Shown one piece after another: positions 18,437 to 26,709 of a stretch of DNA of 64,000 bases; positions within the stretch are counted from its first letter, which is position 1, and each line of letters opens with the position of its first letter. A program made the position numbers and the translations under genes. Origin of the DNA: Mycobacterium ostraviense (GTDB lineage: Bacteria; Actinomycetota; Actinomycetes; Mycobacteriales; Mycobacteriaceae); the NCBI RefSeq assembly GCF_002705925.1, contig NZ_NKRE01000001.1:4291334-4355333 (forward strand), written 5' to 3'. Below the pieces are notes generated by a model. The model did no database searches. It was not told the DNA's origin and was given only the letters and a program-made list of their open reading frames with translations.

Positions 18437-18769
18437 CCTTCGGCCCACTCGCAACGGCAATCAGAGGTCTGGCCCGGATCGCCCGGTTGATCTCCGCGAT
18501 GGTTTCGGTGCGGGACTTGCCGCGGACAACATCCTCGGCGCTCATCCCGGCTCCCGAACTGAAGCCGCGGCCCCTGCCGCCCAGGCGCACCACCCGTACC
18601 CGCGGATCGGTGGCGCGCGCTCCATCGCATCGGCGATGCCCGCCAGCACCGCCGCCGTCAGGGAATTCAGCGTCGCAGGCCGGTCGATGGTCACCGACAG
18701 CACACCGTCGGTCAGTTTGACGTCAAGCCCCGCGACTGGCGCCAGCGTGTCGATCCCGGTCTGCGGCAT
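18437..18769 (-). pseudogene. Truncated enoyl-CoA hydratase (echA10/echA11 position)
   Basis: Starts MPQTGIDTLAPVAGLDVKLT and shows the crotonase opening VTIDRPATLNSLTAAVLAGI, then a one-base frame change near 18610. In the next frame it continues ATDPRVRVVRLGGRGRGFSS then GAGMSAEDVVRGK, the oxyanion-hole region. Homology ends after INRAIRA, where the downstream NAD-binding gene begins. The C-terminal 60 percent of the enzyme is deleted. M. tuberculosis has two adjacent hydratases here (echA11, echA10) before mcr, so this is probably what is left of that pair. Confidence 0.8.
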
Positions 18770-18861
18770 GGGCCCCACCCTAGGGGACCGCAACTGCACG
18801 GCCGTCGCAGCCGGCTGCAAAGATGCGAAGGCGTCCAGGCAGACGAAAGGCCGGTAGATCA

Positions 18862-19950
18862 ATGGCAGGACCGCTGAACGGGTTGCGTGTTGTAGAGCTG
18901 GCGGGGATCGGGCCCGGCCCGCATGCCGCGATGATCCTGGGGGATCTGGGTGCCGACGTGGTGCGCATCGACCGCCCGTCAGCCGGCGGCGGCGCAGGCA
19001 CCGCCAACGACGCGATGCTGCGCAGCCGGCGCATCGTCACCGCTGACCTGAAGTCCGACCGGGGACGCGAACTCGTCCTCAAACTCGTCGCCAAGGCCGA
19101 CGTGCTGATCGAGGGCTACCGCCCCGGCGTCACCGAGCGGCTGGGTCTGGGACCCGAAGACTGCGCCAAGGTCAACGACCGGCTGGTCTACGCCCGGATG
19201 ACCGGCTGGGGTCAGGCCGGGCCGCGCAGCCAGCGGGCCGGTCACGACATCAACTACATCTCGCTGAACGGCATCCTGCACGCCATCGGCCGGGTCGACG
19301 AACGGCCGGTGCCGCCGCTGAACCTGGTCGGCGACTTCGGCGGCGGCTCGATGTTCCTGCTCGTCGGCATCCTGGCCGCGCTGTGGGAGCGCCAGAGCTC
19401 CGGCAAAGGTCAGGTCATCGACGCGGCGATGGTCGAGGGCTCTAGCGTGCTGGTGCAGATGATGTGGGCGATGCGCGCCACCGGCATGTGGACCGACGTG
19501 CGCGGCACCAACATGCTCGACGGCGGCGCGCCCTACTACGACACCTACGAGTGCGCCGACGGCCGCTATGTCGCCGTGGGTGCCATCGAGCCGCAGTTCT
19601 ATGCCGCCATGCTGGCGGGGCTGGGTCTGGACGGGGCCGACTTGCCCCGGCAGAACGACGTGACCCGGTGGCCCGAACTGCGGGCGGTGTTGACCGACGC
19701 GTTCGGTCGGCACGACCGTGACCATTGGGCCAAGGTGTTCGCCGACTCCGATGCCTGCGTGACGCCGGTGCTGGCGTTCGGCGAGGTGCAGACCGAGCCG
19801 CATATCGCCGAGCGGAACACCTTCTACGAGGTGAACGGCGGCCTGCAGCCGCGACCGGCGCCACGGTTCTCGCGCACCGTGCCGGATCAACCGCGGCCGC
19901 CCGTGGCGCCGGTGACCGGCATCGAAGCGGTTCTCGAGGACTGGGTATAG
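18862..19950 (+). CDS. mcr: Alpha-methylacyl-CoA racemase
   Basis: 362 residues, CoA-transferase family III (CaiB/BaiF). It inverts the 2-methyl centre of branched acyl-CoA such as sterol side chains or methyl-branched fatty acids so that beta-oxidation can continue. The catalytic residues known from M. tuberculosis MCR are all present, offset by two: His128 (RAGHDINY), Asp158 (NLVGDFGGG) and Glu243 (GAIEPQFY). I chose ATG 18862 (MAGPLNGLRVVELAGIGPG), which matches the family start; the frame opens 39 bp earlier without support. An SDR gene follows after 43 bp. Equivalent to Rv1143. Confidence 0.95.
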   Translation: MAGPLNGLRVVELAGIGPGPHAAMILGDLGADVVRIDRPSAGGGAGTANDAMLRSRRIVTADLKSDRGRELVLKLVAKADVLIEGYRPGVTERLGLGPEDCAKVNDRLVYARMTGWGQAGPRSQRAGHDINYISLNGILHAIGRVDERPVPPLNLVGDFGGGSMFLLVGILAALWERQSSGKGQVIDAAMVEGSSVLVQMMWAMRATGMWTDVRGTNMLDGGAPYYDTYECADGRYVAVGAIEPQFYAAMLAGLGLDGADLPRQNDVTRWPELRAVLTDAFGRHDRDHWAKVFADSDACVTPVLAFGEVQTEPHIAERNTFYEVNGGLQPRPAPRFSRTVPDQPRPPVAPVTGIEAVLEDWV

Positions 19951-19993
19951 TCCCGACCAACCGGTAGGTCGGGTGCGCGACGAAAGGACTCGC

Positions 19994-20746
19994 ATGGAAA
20001 TCAGGGACGCTGTAGCCGTCGTCACCGGGGGCGCATCGGGGCTGGGACTGGCCACCACCAAGCGGCTGCTGGACGCGGGGGCGCAGGTGGTGGTGCTGGA
20101 CCTCAAAGGCGACGACGTGGTGGCCCAGCTTGGCGATCGCGCGCGGTTCGCGCAGGCCGACGTGACCGACGAGGCCGCCGTGAGCGCTGCGCTGGATCTG
20201 GCGGAATCGCTGGGGCCGCTGCGCATCGTCGTCAACTGCGCCGGCACCGGTAACGCGGTGCGCGTGCTGGGCCGCGACGGTGTTTTCCCGTTGGCCGCGT
20301 TCCGCAAGATCGTGGACATCAACCTGGTCGGCACCTTCAACGTGCTGCGCTTGGCCGCGGAGCGCATCGCCAAGACGGAACCGATCGGAGAGGAGCGCGG
20401 CGTCATCGTCAACACCGCGTCGGTCGCGGCGTTCGACGGCCAGATCGGACAAGCCGCCTACTCCGCGTCCAAGGGCGGCGTGGTCGGCATGACCCTGCCG
20501 ATCGCCCGCGACCTGGCCAGCCACCTGATCCGGGTGATGACCATCGCGCCCGGCCTCTTCGACACTCCGCTGCTGGCCGGCCTACCCGAACCGGCGCGCG
20601 AGTCGCTGGGCAAGCAGGTGCCGCATCCGTCGCGTCTGGGCAACCCCGATGAGTATGGGGCGCTGGCCGTGCACATCATCGAAAATCCGATGCTCAACGG
20701 CGAGGTCATCCGTCTGGACGGCGCCATCCGGATGGCCCCGCGCTAA
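19994..20746 (+). CDS. Short-chain dehydrogenase, type-2 3-hydroxyacyl-CoA dehydrogenase-like (Rv1144)
   Basis: 250 residues, classical SDR: TGGASGLGLATTK cofactor loop near residue 13, NCAG near 83, catalytic Ser in NTASVAAFDG near 145 and YSASKGG near 159. Overall it resembles the HSD10 type of 3-hydroxyacyl-CoA dehydrogenase, which oxidises branched and steroid hydroxyacyl-CoA. This fits its position 43 bp after mcr: racemase, then dehydrogenase. ATG 19994 has GAAAGGA upstream; a frame-internal GTG at 19973 is less likely. A strong hairpin follows the stop. Confidence 0.92.
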   Translation: MEIRDAVAVVTGGASGLGLATTKRLLDAGAQVVVLDLKGDDVVAQLGDRARFAQADVTDEAAVSAALDLAESLGPLRIVVNCAGTGNAVRVLGRDGVFPLAAFRKIVDINLVGTFNVLRLAAERIAKTEPIGEERGVIVNTASVAAFDGQIGQAAYSASKGGVVGMTLPIARDLASHLIRVMTIAPGLFDTPLLAGLPEPARESLGKQVPHPSRLGNPDEYGALAVHIIENPMLNGEVIRLDGAIRMAPR

Positions 20747-20764
20747 CGCCCCGGAAACGGAAAA

Positions 20765-20784
20765 CCCCCCGCAATTGCGGGGGG
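20765..20784 (+). terminator. Perfect palindromic hairpin after the mcr-SDR unit
   Basis: CCCCCCGCAATTGCGGGGGG forms an 8-bp stem with an AATT loop, 19 bp after the SDR stop and before a gene on the opposite strand. There is no long T-run, as is common for mycobacterial terminators. It could serve both strands. Confidence 0.65.
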
Positions 20785-20879
20785 GCTCACGTTGGGAAAA
20801 GCATTCAGTTATCGACGAAACCATCTGCTGATGGCAGGTTCGGCAATGAGTAGCCGTGCAAGCATGCCCATAGTGTGCC

Positions 20880-21011
20880 TCAGCTTGCCGTAGGCAGCGG
20901 GTGCCAGTCTTCGAGCTGCTCCGAGGTCTCGCCTTCCACCAGCATGTCGCCGTGGTAGAGAGCCTCGAAGTCGGCTTTGATGACGTCGGCACTCGAGTCG
21001 TCGATCCACAT
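20880..21011 (-). CDS. Small acidic protein, 43 residues, unknown function
   Basis: ATG at 21011 to TGA at 20880-20882. The protein (MWIDDSSADVIKADFEALYH, then GDMLVEGETSEQL and EDWHPLPTAS) is strongly acidic, has no cysteine, no signal and no membrane segment, and shows the codon bias of a real gene while competing frames do not. The ribosome site is weak. It lies between the SDR terminator and the divergent mmpL13 promoter region. I do not recognise a family. Confidence 0.5.
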   Translation of the reverse strand: MWIDDSSADVIKADFEALYHGDMLVEGETSEQLEDWHPLPTAS

Positions 21012-21195
21012 GTCACTGAGCGTAGGAGTCACCCTTAAGGAATCGCTGAGTCACGATTCGGAAAATGGTGGCAATTCTTACCTGTGGGTAGGGTGCGGCG
21101 TCCACGGAATCAATGCCGTTCAGGCGGCGCATTCGCCTCCCGGTGAACCGTAGCGGTACCCCGGTTCGTGAGTAGAGCAGGCGTTGTTTGACGCC

Positions 21196-21220
21196 TGTAA
21201 GTTATCGCTGGTAAGTTACC
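21196..21220. promoter_or_regulatory. Paired palindromes upstream of mmpL13, candidate repressor operator
   Basis: TGTAAGTTATC (21196-21206) and GGTAAGTTACC (21210-21220) are two copies of a GTAAGTTA core; the second is a perfect 11-bp palindrome. Centres are 14 bp apart and the pair ends 56 bp before the mmpL13 start. The TetR gene directly behind mmpL13 is the natural candidate to bind it. Confidence 0.45.
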
Positions 21221-21276
21221 GCCGATACGGTGGGCCGCTCGGGGACGGCCGGCGCCGGCGCTGGAGGGGACGCATC

Positions 21277-23598
21277 ATGTTGCAGGGGATCGCTCGACTC
21301 GCCATAGCGGCGCCACGCCGAATCATCGGGATTGCCTTGCTGGTGTTCCTGGCCGCCGCGGTCTTCGGCATCCCGGTCGCAAAAAGCCTGTCGCCAGGGG
21401 GTTTCCAGGACCCCGGCTCGGAATCGGCCCGCGCCATCACCGTGCTGACCAACAAGTTCGGCCAAAGCGGGCAGCAGATGCTGATCTTGGTGACCGCTCC
21501 GGCCGGTGTCGGCAGCGAGGCCGCTCGCAAGGTCGGTACTGACGTCGTCGGCCAGCTGCAGCGGTCGCCGTTGGTCTACAACGTGACGTCACCGTGGACG
21601 GGGCCGCCGCAGGCGTCCGGCGACCTGGTCAGCACCGACGGCAAGTCGGGGTTGATCGTGGTCAACATCAAGGGCGGCGAGAACAACGCGCAGCAGAACG
21701 CCCAGACGCTGGCCGACGAAATTGTCCACGACCGTGACGGTGTCACCGTCCGCGCGGGCGGGTCGGCCATGGAGTACGCCCAGATCAACAAGCAGAATCA
21801 AGCGGACCTGCTGGTGATGGAGGCGATCGCGATTCCGCTCAGCTTCCTGGTGCTGGTGTGGGTCTTCGGTGGCCTGTTGGCGGCGGCGCTGCCGATGGCG
21901 CTGGGCGCCCTGGCCGTGGTCGGCTCGATGTCGGTGCTGCGACTGGTGACGTTCACCACCGAGGTGTCGATCTTCGCGCTCAACCTGAGCACCGCGTTGG
22001 GTTTGGCGCTGGCCATCGACTACACCCTGCTGATCATCAGCCGCTATCGCGACGAGCTGGCCGAGGGCAGTGACCCGGAGCAGGCCCTGATCCGGACCAT
22101 GGCCACATCCGGTCGCACGGTGCTTTTTTCGGCAACCACGGTGGCGTTGTCCATGGCTGCCACCGTGGCGTTCCCGATGTACTTCCTGAAGTCGTTCGCC
22201 TACGCCGGTGTGGCCACTGTCGCCTTCGTGGCGACCGCGTCGATCGTGATCACTCCGGCCGCGATCGTGCTGCTGGGTCCCCGTCTCGACGCATTGGACG
22301 TTCGTCGCTTGATACGCCGCATGCTGGGTCGCCCGGAGCCGGTGCACAAGCCGGTGGAGCAACTGTTCTGGTATCGGTCCACCAAGTTCGTCATGCGCCG
22401 GTGGTTGCCGATCGGTCTGGCGGTGGTCGCGCTGCTGGTGCTGCTGGGACTCCCATTCTTGTCGGTGAAGTGGGGTTTCCCGGACGACCGGGTGCTCCCG
22501 CGTACGGCTTCTGCCCATCAGGTGGGTGATCAGCTGCGCAAGAACTTCGCCCATGACCTGGCGATGGCTGTTCCGGTCGTCGTCCCCGATGCCCGCGGTC
22601 TGACTCCGGCCGACCTTGACGGCTATGCCGCCGACCTCTCGCGGGTACCCGACGTGTCGTCGGTGACCGCCCCGAGCGGAACGTTCGTCGGCGGGACTAA
22701 GGTGGGCCCGCCCGCGGGAGCCGCCGGGTTTGGCGACGGCAGCGCGTTCCTGACCGTCAACAGCACCGCGCCGCTGTTTTCCCACGCCTCCGACACCCAG
22801 CTCACCCGCTTGCACCAGGTGGCCGGCCCGGCCGGGCGATCCGTCGAGATGGCCGGCGTGGCGCAGGTCAACCGGGACAGCGTCGATGCGGTGACCGATC
22901 GGCTCCCGCTGGTACTGGGCCTGATGGCCGTCATCACGCTGGTGCTGCTGTTCTTGCTCACCGGCAGCGTCGTGTTGCCGGTCAAGGCGCTGGTTTGTAA
23001 CGTGCTGTCGCTGAGTGCGGCGTTCGGCGCGCTGGTCTGGATCTTCCAGGACGGCCATCTGGGAGCGCTGGGCACAACCCCGAGCGGGACGCTGGTGGCG
23101 AACATGCCTGTGCTGTTGTTCTGCATCGCCTTCGGGCTATCCATGGATTACGAAGTGTTCCTGGTCGCCCGGATCCGCGAGTATTGGCTGGCTTCCGGGG
23201 CTGCCCGTCCGGCAACCCTGAACCCGGCCGAAGCCCACGCCGCCAACGACGAGAGCGTGGCGCTCGGGGTGGCGCGTACCGGGCGGGTGATCACCGCGGC
23301 GGCGTTGGTGATGTCGATGTCGTTCGCCGCGCTGATCGCCGCGCACGTGTCCTTCATGCGGATGTTCGGTCTGGGCCTGACCCTTGCCGTGGCCGCCGAT
23401 GCCACCCTGGTGCGCATGGTCTTGGTGCCGGCCTTCATGCACGTGATGGGCAGCTGGAACTGGTGGGCGCCTAAACCGTTGGTGTGGCTGCACGAGCGGT
23501 TTGGCATCAGCGAGGGCGCTGTGGTCGAGCATGCGGCCGGGACGACGGGCCGCTGTGACCAGCCGGCGATCCCCGCAGCGTTGACGGGTAAGGGTTGA
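21277..23598 (+). CDS. mmpL13: MmpL13 lipid/small-molecule RND transporter, full length
   Basis: 773 residues with 12 predicted membrane helices in two MMPL repeats and two periplasmic porter loops (about 35-190 and 400-540). The proton-relay Asp-Tyr pairs appear as AIDYTLLIISRY near residue 247 and MDYEVFLVARIREY near residue 623. In M. tuberculosis this gene is split into mmpL13a (303 residues) and mmpL13b (470), whose lengths add to 773, so this copy is the unbroken form. ATG 21277 has GGAGGGGA 9 bp upstream; the frame opens 93 bp earlier without support. A TetR gene follows after 1 bp, then a methyltransferase. Export substrate unknown. Confidence 0.94.
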   Translation: MLQGIARLAIAAPRRIIGIALLVFLAAAVFGIPVAKSLSPGGFQDPGSESARAITVLTNKFGQSGQQMLILVTAPAGVGSEAARKVGTDVVGQLQRSPLVYNVTSPWTGPPQASGDLVSTDGKSGLIVVNIKGGENNAQQNAQTLADEIVHDRDGVTVRAGGSAMEYAQINKQNQADLLVMEAIAIPLSFLVLVWVFGGLLAAALPMALGALAVVGSMSVLRLVTFTTEVSIFALNLSTALGLALAIDYTLLIISRYRDELAEGSDPEQALIRTMATSGRTVLFSATTVALSMAATVAFPMYFLKSFAYAGVATVAFVATASIVITPAAIVLLGPRLDALDVRRLIRRMLGRPEPVHKPVEQLFWYRSTKFVMRRWLPIGLAVVALLVLLGLPFLSVKWGFPDDRVLPRTASAHQVGDQLRKNFAHDLAMAVPVVVPDARGLTPADLDGYAADLSRVPDVSSVTAPSGTFVGGTKVGPPAGAAGFGDGSAFLTVNSTAPLFSHASDTQLTRLHQVAGPAGRSVEMAGVAQVNRDSVDAVTDRLPLVLGLMAVITLVLLFLLTGSVVLPVKALVCNVLSLSAAFGALVWIFQDGHLGALGTTPSGTLVANMPVLLFCIAFGLSMDYEVFLVARIREYWLASGAARPATLNPAEAHAANDESVALGVARTGRVITAAALVMSMSFAALIAAHVSFMRMFGLGLTLAVAADATLVRMVLVPAFMHVMGSWNWWAPKPLVWLHERFGISEGAVVEHAAGTTGRCDQPAIPAALTGKG

Positions 23599-23599
23599 C

Positions 23600-24295
23600 G
23601 TGTCGACGGGACTGCGCCGCACACGTGCCCCCCGCGGATCGGGTGACCGGCTACGCCGCGAAATCCTGGACGCGGCCACCGAGTTGCTGCTGGAAACTGG
23701 GCAGGCGCGGGCGGTGTCGATCCGATCGGTGGCCCAACGTGTGGGCGTCACACCGCCGTCCATCTATTTGCACTTCGAGGACAAAGACGCGCTGTTGGAC
23801 GCGGTGTGCGCACGCTACCTGGCCCGGCTGGATGCGGAAATGGAGCGGGTGGCCATCGGTCAACTGTCCACCGTGGACGTGCTACGGGCGCAGGGCCTCG
23901 CCTACGTGCGGTTCGCGCTGCAGACCCCGCAGTTGTACCGCCTTGCCACCATGGGGGACTGGCGGTCGGGCAGCGACGTCGATATCGCTCTGGACAGCTC
24001 GGCGTTCAAGCACATGCGGGCCTCCGTGCAGGCGCTCATGGACGAGGGCGTCTACCGCGTGGACGACCCGACCATGATTGCCCTGGAGCTGTGGACCGCC
24101 GCGCACGGGGTGGCTGCCCTGTTGATCACCAAACCGCATCTGCCGTTCGGCGATGTCGAAGCCTTCGCCGACCGGGTGCTCAGCGCGGTGCTGTGTGGAC
24201 ATATGGTGGCCGGCCTGGTCGGCTCGCACGCGACGCCGCGGCAACTGATCGATTGGGTCCGGCAACATCGCACGTCGGAGGTAACCCCCGTATGA
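23600..24295 (+). CDS. TetR-family regulator
   Basis: 231 residues. The helix-turn-helix lies in the first 65 (ILDAATELLLETGQARAVSI, then VAQRVGVTPPSIYLHF), followed by a TetR_C ligand domain. GTG 23600 follows the mmpL13 TGA by one base, and the stop overlaps the methyltransferase ATG, so the three genes form a tight operon. It probably controls mmpL13 through the paired palindromes at 21196-21220, with autoregulation. I recall no TetR gene between mmpL13b and Rv1147 in H37Rv, so it may be lost there. Confidence 0.9.
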   Translation: MSTGLRRTRAPRGSGDRLRREILDAATELLLETGQARAVSIRSVAQRVGVTPPSIYLHFEDKDALLDAVCARYLARLDAEMERVAIGQLSTVDVLRAQGLAYVRFALQTPQLYRLATMGDWRSGSDVDIALDSSAFKHMRASVQALMDEGVYRVDDPTMIALELWTAAHGVAALLITKPHLPFGDVEAFADRVLSAVLCGHMVAGLVGSHATPRQLIDWVRQHRTSEVTPV

Positions 24296-24930
24296 CCGGC
24301 GCCAAAATCGAGCACCCGTTGTTCGCCCGCATCTGGCCCGTCATCGCCGCCCACGAAGCAGAGGCAGTTCGAGACCTGCGCCGGGAGAATCTGGCCGGCC
24401 TGTCGGGCCGGGTACTGGAAGTCGGTGCCGGTGTCGGGACGAACTTCGGCTACTACCCGCAGACCGTGACACAGGTCGTGGCCGTGGAGCCCGAGCCGCA
24501 CTTGACCGCCAAAGCCCGCGCCGCGGCCGTCGATGCGCCGATTCCCGTGCTGGTGCTCGGCGATACGGCGGAGGACTTCAGCGCCGGAGAGCCCTTCGAT
24601 GCGGTGGTCTGCTCGCTGGTGCTCTGTTCGGTGAACGACCCGGTCGGGGTGCTGCGACATCTGCGGTCATTGCTACGGCCGGGTGGGCAGTTGCGGTATC
24701 TCGAGCACGTTGCCAGTACCGGTGTCCGGGGTCGGTTTCAGCAGTTCGTCGACGCGACATTCTGGCCGCGGCTGGCCGGCAACTGCCACACCCACCGCGA
24801 TACCGAACAGGCGATCGTCGCGGCGGGATTCGGGCTGGACACCGCACGGCGGGAGTGGACACTGCCGGCGTGGGTGCCGCTGCCGGTCTCGGAGTTGGCG
24901 CTGGGCCGGGCACACCGGCCGTTGCCCTGA
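24292..24930 (+). CDS. Class I SAM-dependent methyltransferase (Rv1147-like)
   Basis: 212 residues. SAM-binding motif I is VLEVGAGVGTNFGYY near residue 42, motif II acid in AVEPEPHLT, and FDAVVCSLVLCSV for motif IV. Annotated relatives are called phosphatidylethanolamine N-methyltransferase-like, but the closer architecture is the UbiE/Methyltransf_11 type, so the substrate is open. Its ATG overlaps the TetR stop by 4 bases. Linkage to MmpL13 suggests it modifies the lipid or small molecule that the transporter exports. Confidence 0.88.
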   Translation: MTGAKIEHPLFARIWPVIAAHEAEAVRDLRRENLAGLSGRVLEVGAGVGTNFGYYPQTVTQVVAVEPEPHLTAKARAAAVDAPIPVLVLGDTAEDFSAGEPFDAVVCSLVLCSVNDPVGVLRHLRSLLRPGGQLRYLEHVASTGVRGRFQQFVDATFWPRLAGNCHTHRDTEQAIVAAGFGLDTARREWTLPAWVPLPVSELALGRAHRPLP

Positions 24931-24932
24931 CC

Positions 24933-25012
24933 CCGAAACTGCGCTCAGCGCGCGACCCGGTGGGCGAAGCGTGATGTGTGCGCAGGGTCGATGCGATTAG
25001 CGCAGGCTCGAC
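24933..25012. repeat. 80-bp direct repeat, copy A
   Basis: Starts CCGAAACTGCGCTCAGCGCG and ends GCGCAGGCTCGAC. About 66 of 80 positions match copy B at 25881-25960 in the same orientation. It covers the 3' end of the DUF559 gene. The two copies bracket that gene. Confidence 0.8.
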
Positions 25013-25770
25013 GCGCGAAACTCCAGCGCAGCACGGATCCGATGAATGATGTCGGCAGGGTTATCCGTTGCCACCACTCGGACGACGAGCCAGCCGAGCC
25101 GCTCCAACTCCTCGCTACGCCTGATGTCCCTGGTGTATTGCCAGCGGTCGAGGCGGTGATGCTCGCCGTCGTATTCGACGGCGACCATCAAATCCGGCCA
25201 ACCCATATCGAGGTAGTACATCCGGGTGCCGTCCGGTGTTGGCACCGGGACTTGCGTGGTCGGCCGGGGCAAGCCGGCGCGGCTGACCAACAGCCGCAGC
25301 CAGCTCTCTTTGGGCGACTGCGAACCAGTGTCGACGAGCTTCAGCGCGGTTTCCAGTTGCCTTAAGCCCCGGGCACCGCGATGCCGGTCGGCCACTTCCG
25401 CGACTTCTGCAACGTTGACGCTGGTTGCCCCCAGGAGAGCGTCCAGGTGTGCGATCGCGGCGCCCATCGGCTTTCGCCGTCCAATGTCGTATGCGGTGCG
25501 TTGCGGTGTGGTCACCGGGATGCCGCCGACGAGGTCGTACTCTTCGGGTCGGAGCCGCACGTCATAGGTGTGCAGGCCCCGTGGCGGTCGCGCGTTGGAC
25601 CACACCAATTCGATGGGCAGGCGTTCGTCGATCCATTTCGAGCCGTGCCACGCGGCGGCGGTCAGCCCGGCGAGCACGCCTCGGCGGTGCGACCACAGCC
25701 ACGCGGCAACCGCACGGTGCCGCAGCGTCAGTTGCTGGTCGCGCCGGACGTAGACGTCGGGATACACCAA
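24997..25770 (-). CDS. DUF559 (Vsr-like endonuclease fold) protein, 5' end irregular
   Basis: 257 residues from TTG 25770. An AbiEi/wHTH-like N-terminal part (WLWSHRRGVLAGLTAAAWHG) is followed by a C-terminal DUF559 restriction-endonuclease-like fold with YYLDMGWPDLMVAVEYDGEH (acidic metal-site residues), then RSEELERLGWLVVRV. The family normally starts about 35 residues earlier. Such a start exists at about 25843 (MASEEPFVGSEAVRSG) but in another frame, and the frame joins the main one only after HQLRSRFR. A few bases seem deleted near 25800, so the gene may be inactive. Mycobacteria carry many such genes, probably of mobile or defence origin. It occupies the REP13E12 slot of M. tuberculosis. 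Confidence 0.72.
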   Translation of the reverse strand: MVYPDVYVRRDQQLTLRHRAVAAWLWSHRRGVLAGLTAAAWHGSKWIDERLPIELVWSNARPPRGLHTYDVRLRPEEYDLVGGIPVTTPQRTAYDIGRRKPMGAAIAHLDALLGATSVNVAEVAEVADRHRGARGLRQLETALKLVDTGSQSPKESWLRLLVSRAGLPRPTTQVPVPTPDGTRMYYLDMGWPDLMVAVEYDGEHHRLDRWQYTRDIRRSEELERLGWLVVRVVATDNPADIIHRIRAALEFRASSLR

Positions 25771-25880
25771 CCGGAATCGGGAACGCAGCTGGTGGGGCCG
25801 CTGCGCACCGCTTCGCTGCCGACAAATGGTTCTTCGCTGGCCATGACGGCAGCATCACCTGCCCCGCCGACGTCGGCTCA

Positions 25881-25960
25881 CCGAAACTGCGCTGAGCGCG
25901 CGGTCCTGTGGGCGAACCGCGATCTGTGTGCAGATTCGATGCGACTACCGCAGACTCAAC
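25881..25960. repeat. 80-bp direct repeat, copy B
   Basis: Starts CCGAAACTGCGCTGAGCGCG and ends CCGCAGACTCAAC, same orientation as copy A. It reaches the last codons of the sirtuin gene. A shorter related core (ACTGCGC-CAGCGCGC) recurs near 41325. Confidence 0.8.
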
Positions 25961-26672
25961 CCTTCAGCAACGAAGGCAACCGCTGCAACAATCCGGGCAA
26001 CGCCCGACTCGCCGATTGGCGAACACAGATCGTCGCGCTCCCGGACAGCGGTGTCGGCTCAGGATTGACCTCGATCACCGGAATGCCGCGTGCCAGTGCC
26101 AGCTCCGGTAGCCCGGCAGCCGGGTAGACGATCGCGGAGGTCCCCACCACCACCATCACATCGGCGGCTTCGGTCGCCTCGACGGCATGTTGCCACGGCC
26201 CTTCGGGCAGCGCCTCGCCGAACCACACGATGTCGGGCCGGATCAGGCCGCCGCAGCGGCAGACCGGCGGCTCCACTTCGATAGCCGGTTCGGTCATCAC
26301 CGGCAGCGCCTCGGTGTAAGGCATACCGCAACGGGCACAACGGAATTCGAAAAGGCTGCCGTGCAGGTGGTGCACCGGTGTGCTACCGGCTCGCTCGTGC
26401 AGGTCATCGACGTTCTGGGTGACGACGGTGACGTCGGCCGCGCTCTGCCAGGCGGCGATCGCGCGATGACCCTCGTTGGGTTCGACGGTGGCCACCAGGT
26501 AGTGACGCCACAGATACCAGCCCCACACCCGCTCGGGGTTGCTCTCCCAGCCGCGTGTGCTGGACAGGTCGTAAGGGTCGAAACGGGCCCACAATCCGTT
26601 TTTGTCGTCACGAAAGGTCGGTACGCCGCTTTCCGCCGAGATCCCCGCCCCGCTGAGCACCGTCACTCGCAT
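25956..26672 (-). CDS. Sirtuin NAD-dependent protein deacylase (Rv1151c)
   Basis: 238 residues. NAD motif GAGISAESG starts at residue 8, QNVDDLH at 86-92, catalytic His104 in HLHGS, and four zinc cysteines Cys112, Cys115, Cys138 and Cys140. Tyr53 and Arg56 form the Y-x-x-R pair that marks CobB/SIRT5-type enzymes able to remove succinyl as well as acetyl groups from lysine. I took ATG 26672 (MRVTVLSGAG); a longer frame reaches into the divergent GntR gene. Divergent from the GntR gene with only 37 bp between the starts. Likely regulates acyl-CoA synthetases and other enzymes by deacylation. Confidence 0.95.
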   Translation of the reverse strand: MRVTVLSGAGISAESGVPTFRDDKNGLWARFDPYDLSSTRGWESNPERVWGWYLWRHYLVATVEPNEGHRAIAAWQSAADVTVVTQNVDDLHERAGSTPVHHLHGSLFEFRCARCGMPYTEALPVMTEPAIEVEPPVCRCGGLIRPDIVWFGEALPEGPWQHAVEATEAADVMVVVGTSAIVYPAAGLPELALARGIPVIEVNPEPTPLSGSATICVRQSASRALPGLLQRLPSLLKG

Positions 26673-26709
26673 CCCACAAAGATAGCCGTGCTTGGTAGAT
26701 ACTGGATGG

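Noticed and set aside
18345..18593. 83-codon N-terminal extension of the NAD-binding/DUF2867 gene
   Set aside because: The extension is the out-of-frame-joined tail of the enoyl-CoA hydratase remnant, and a TTG with a ribosome site gives the normal start.
21589..23058. 489-codon minus-strand frame
   Set aside because: Antisense to mmpL13; Gln/His/Arg-rich reading typical of the complement of membrane-protein codons.
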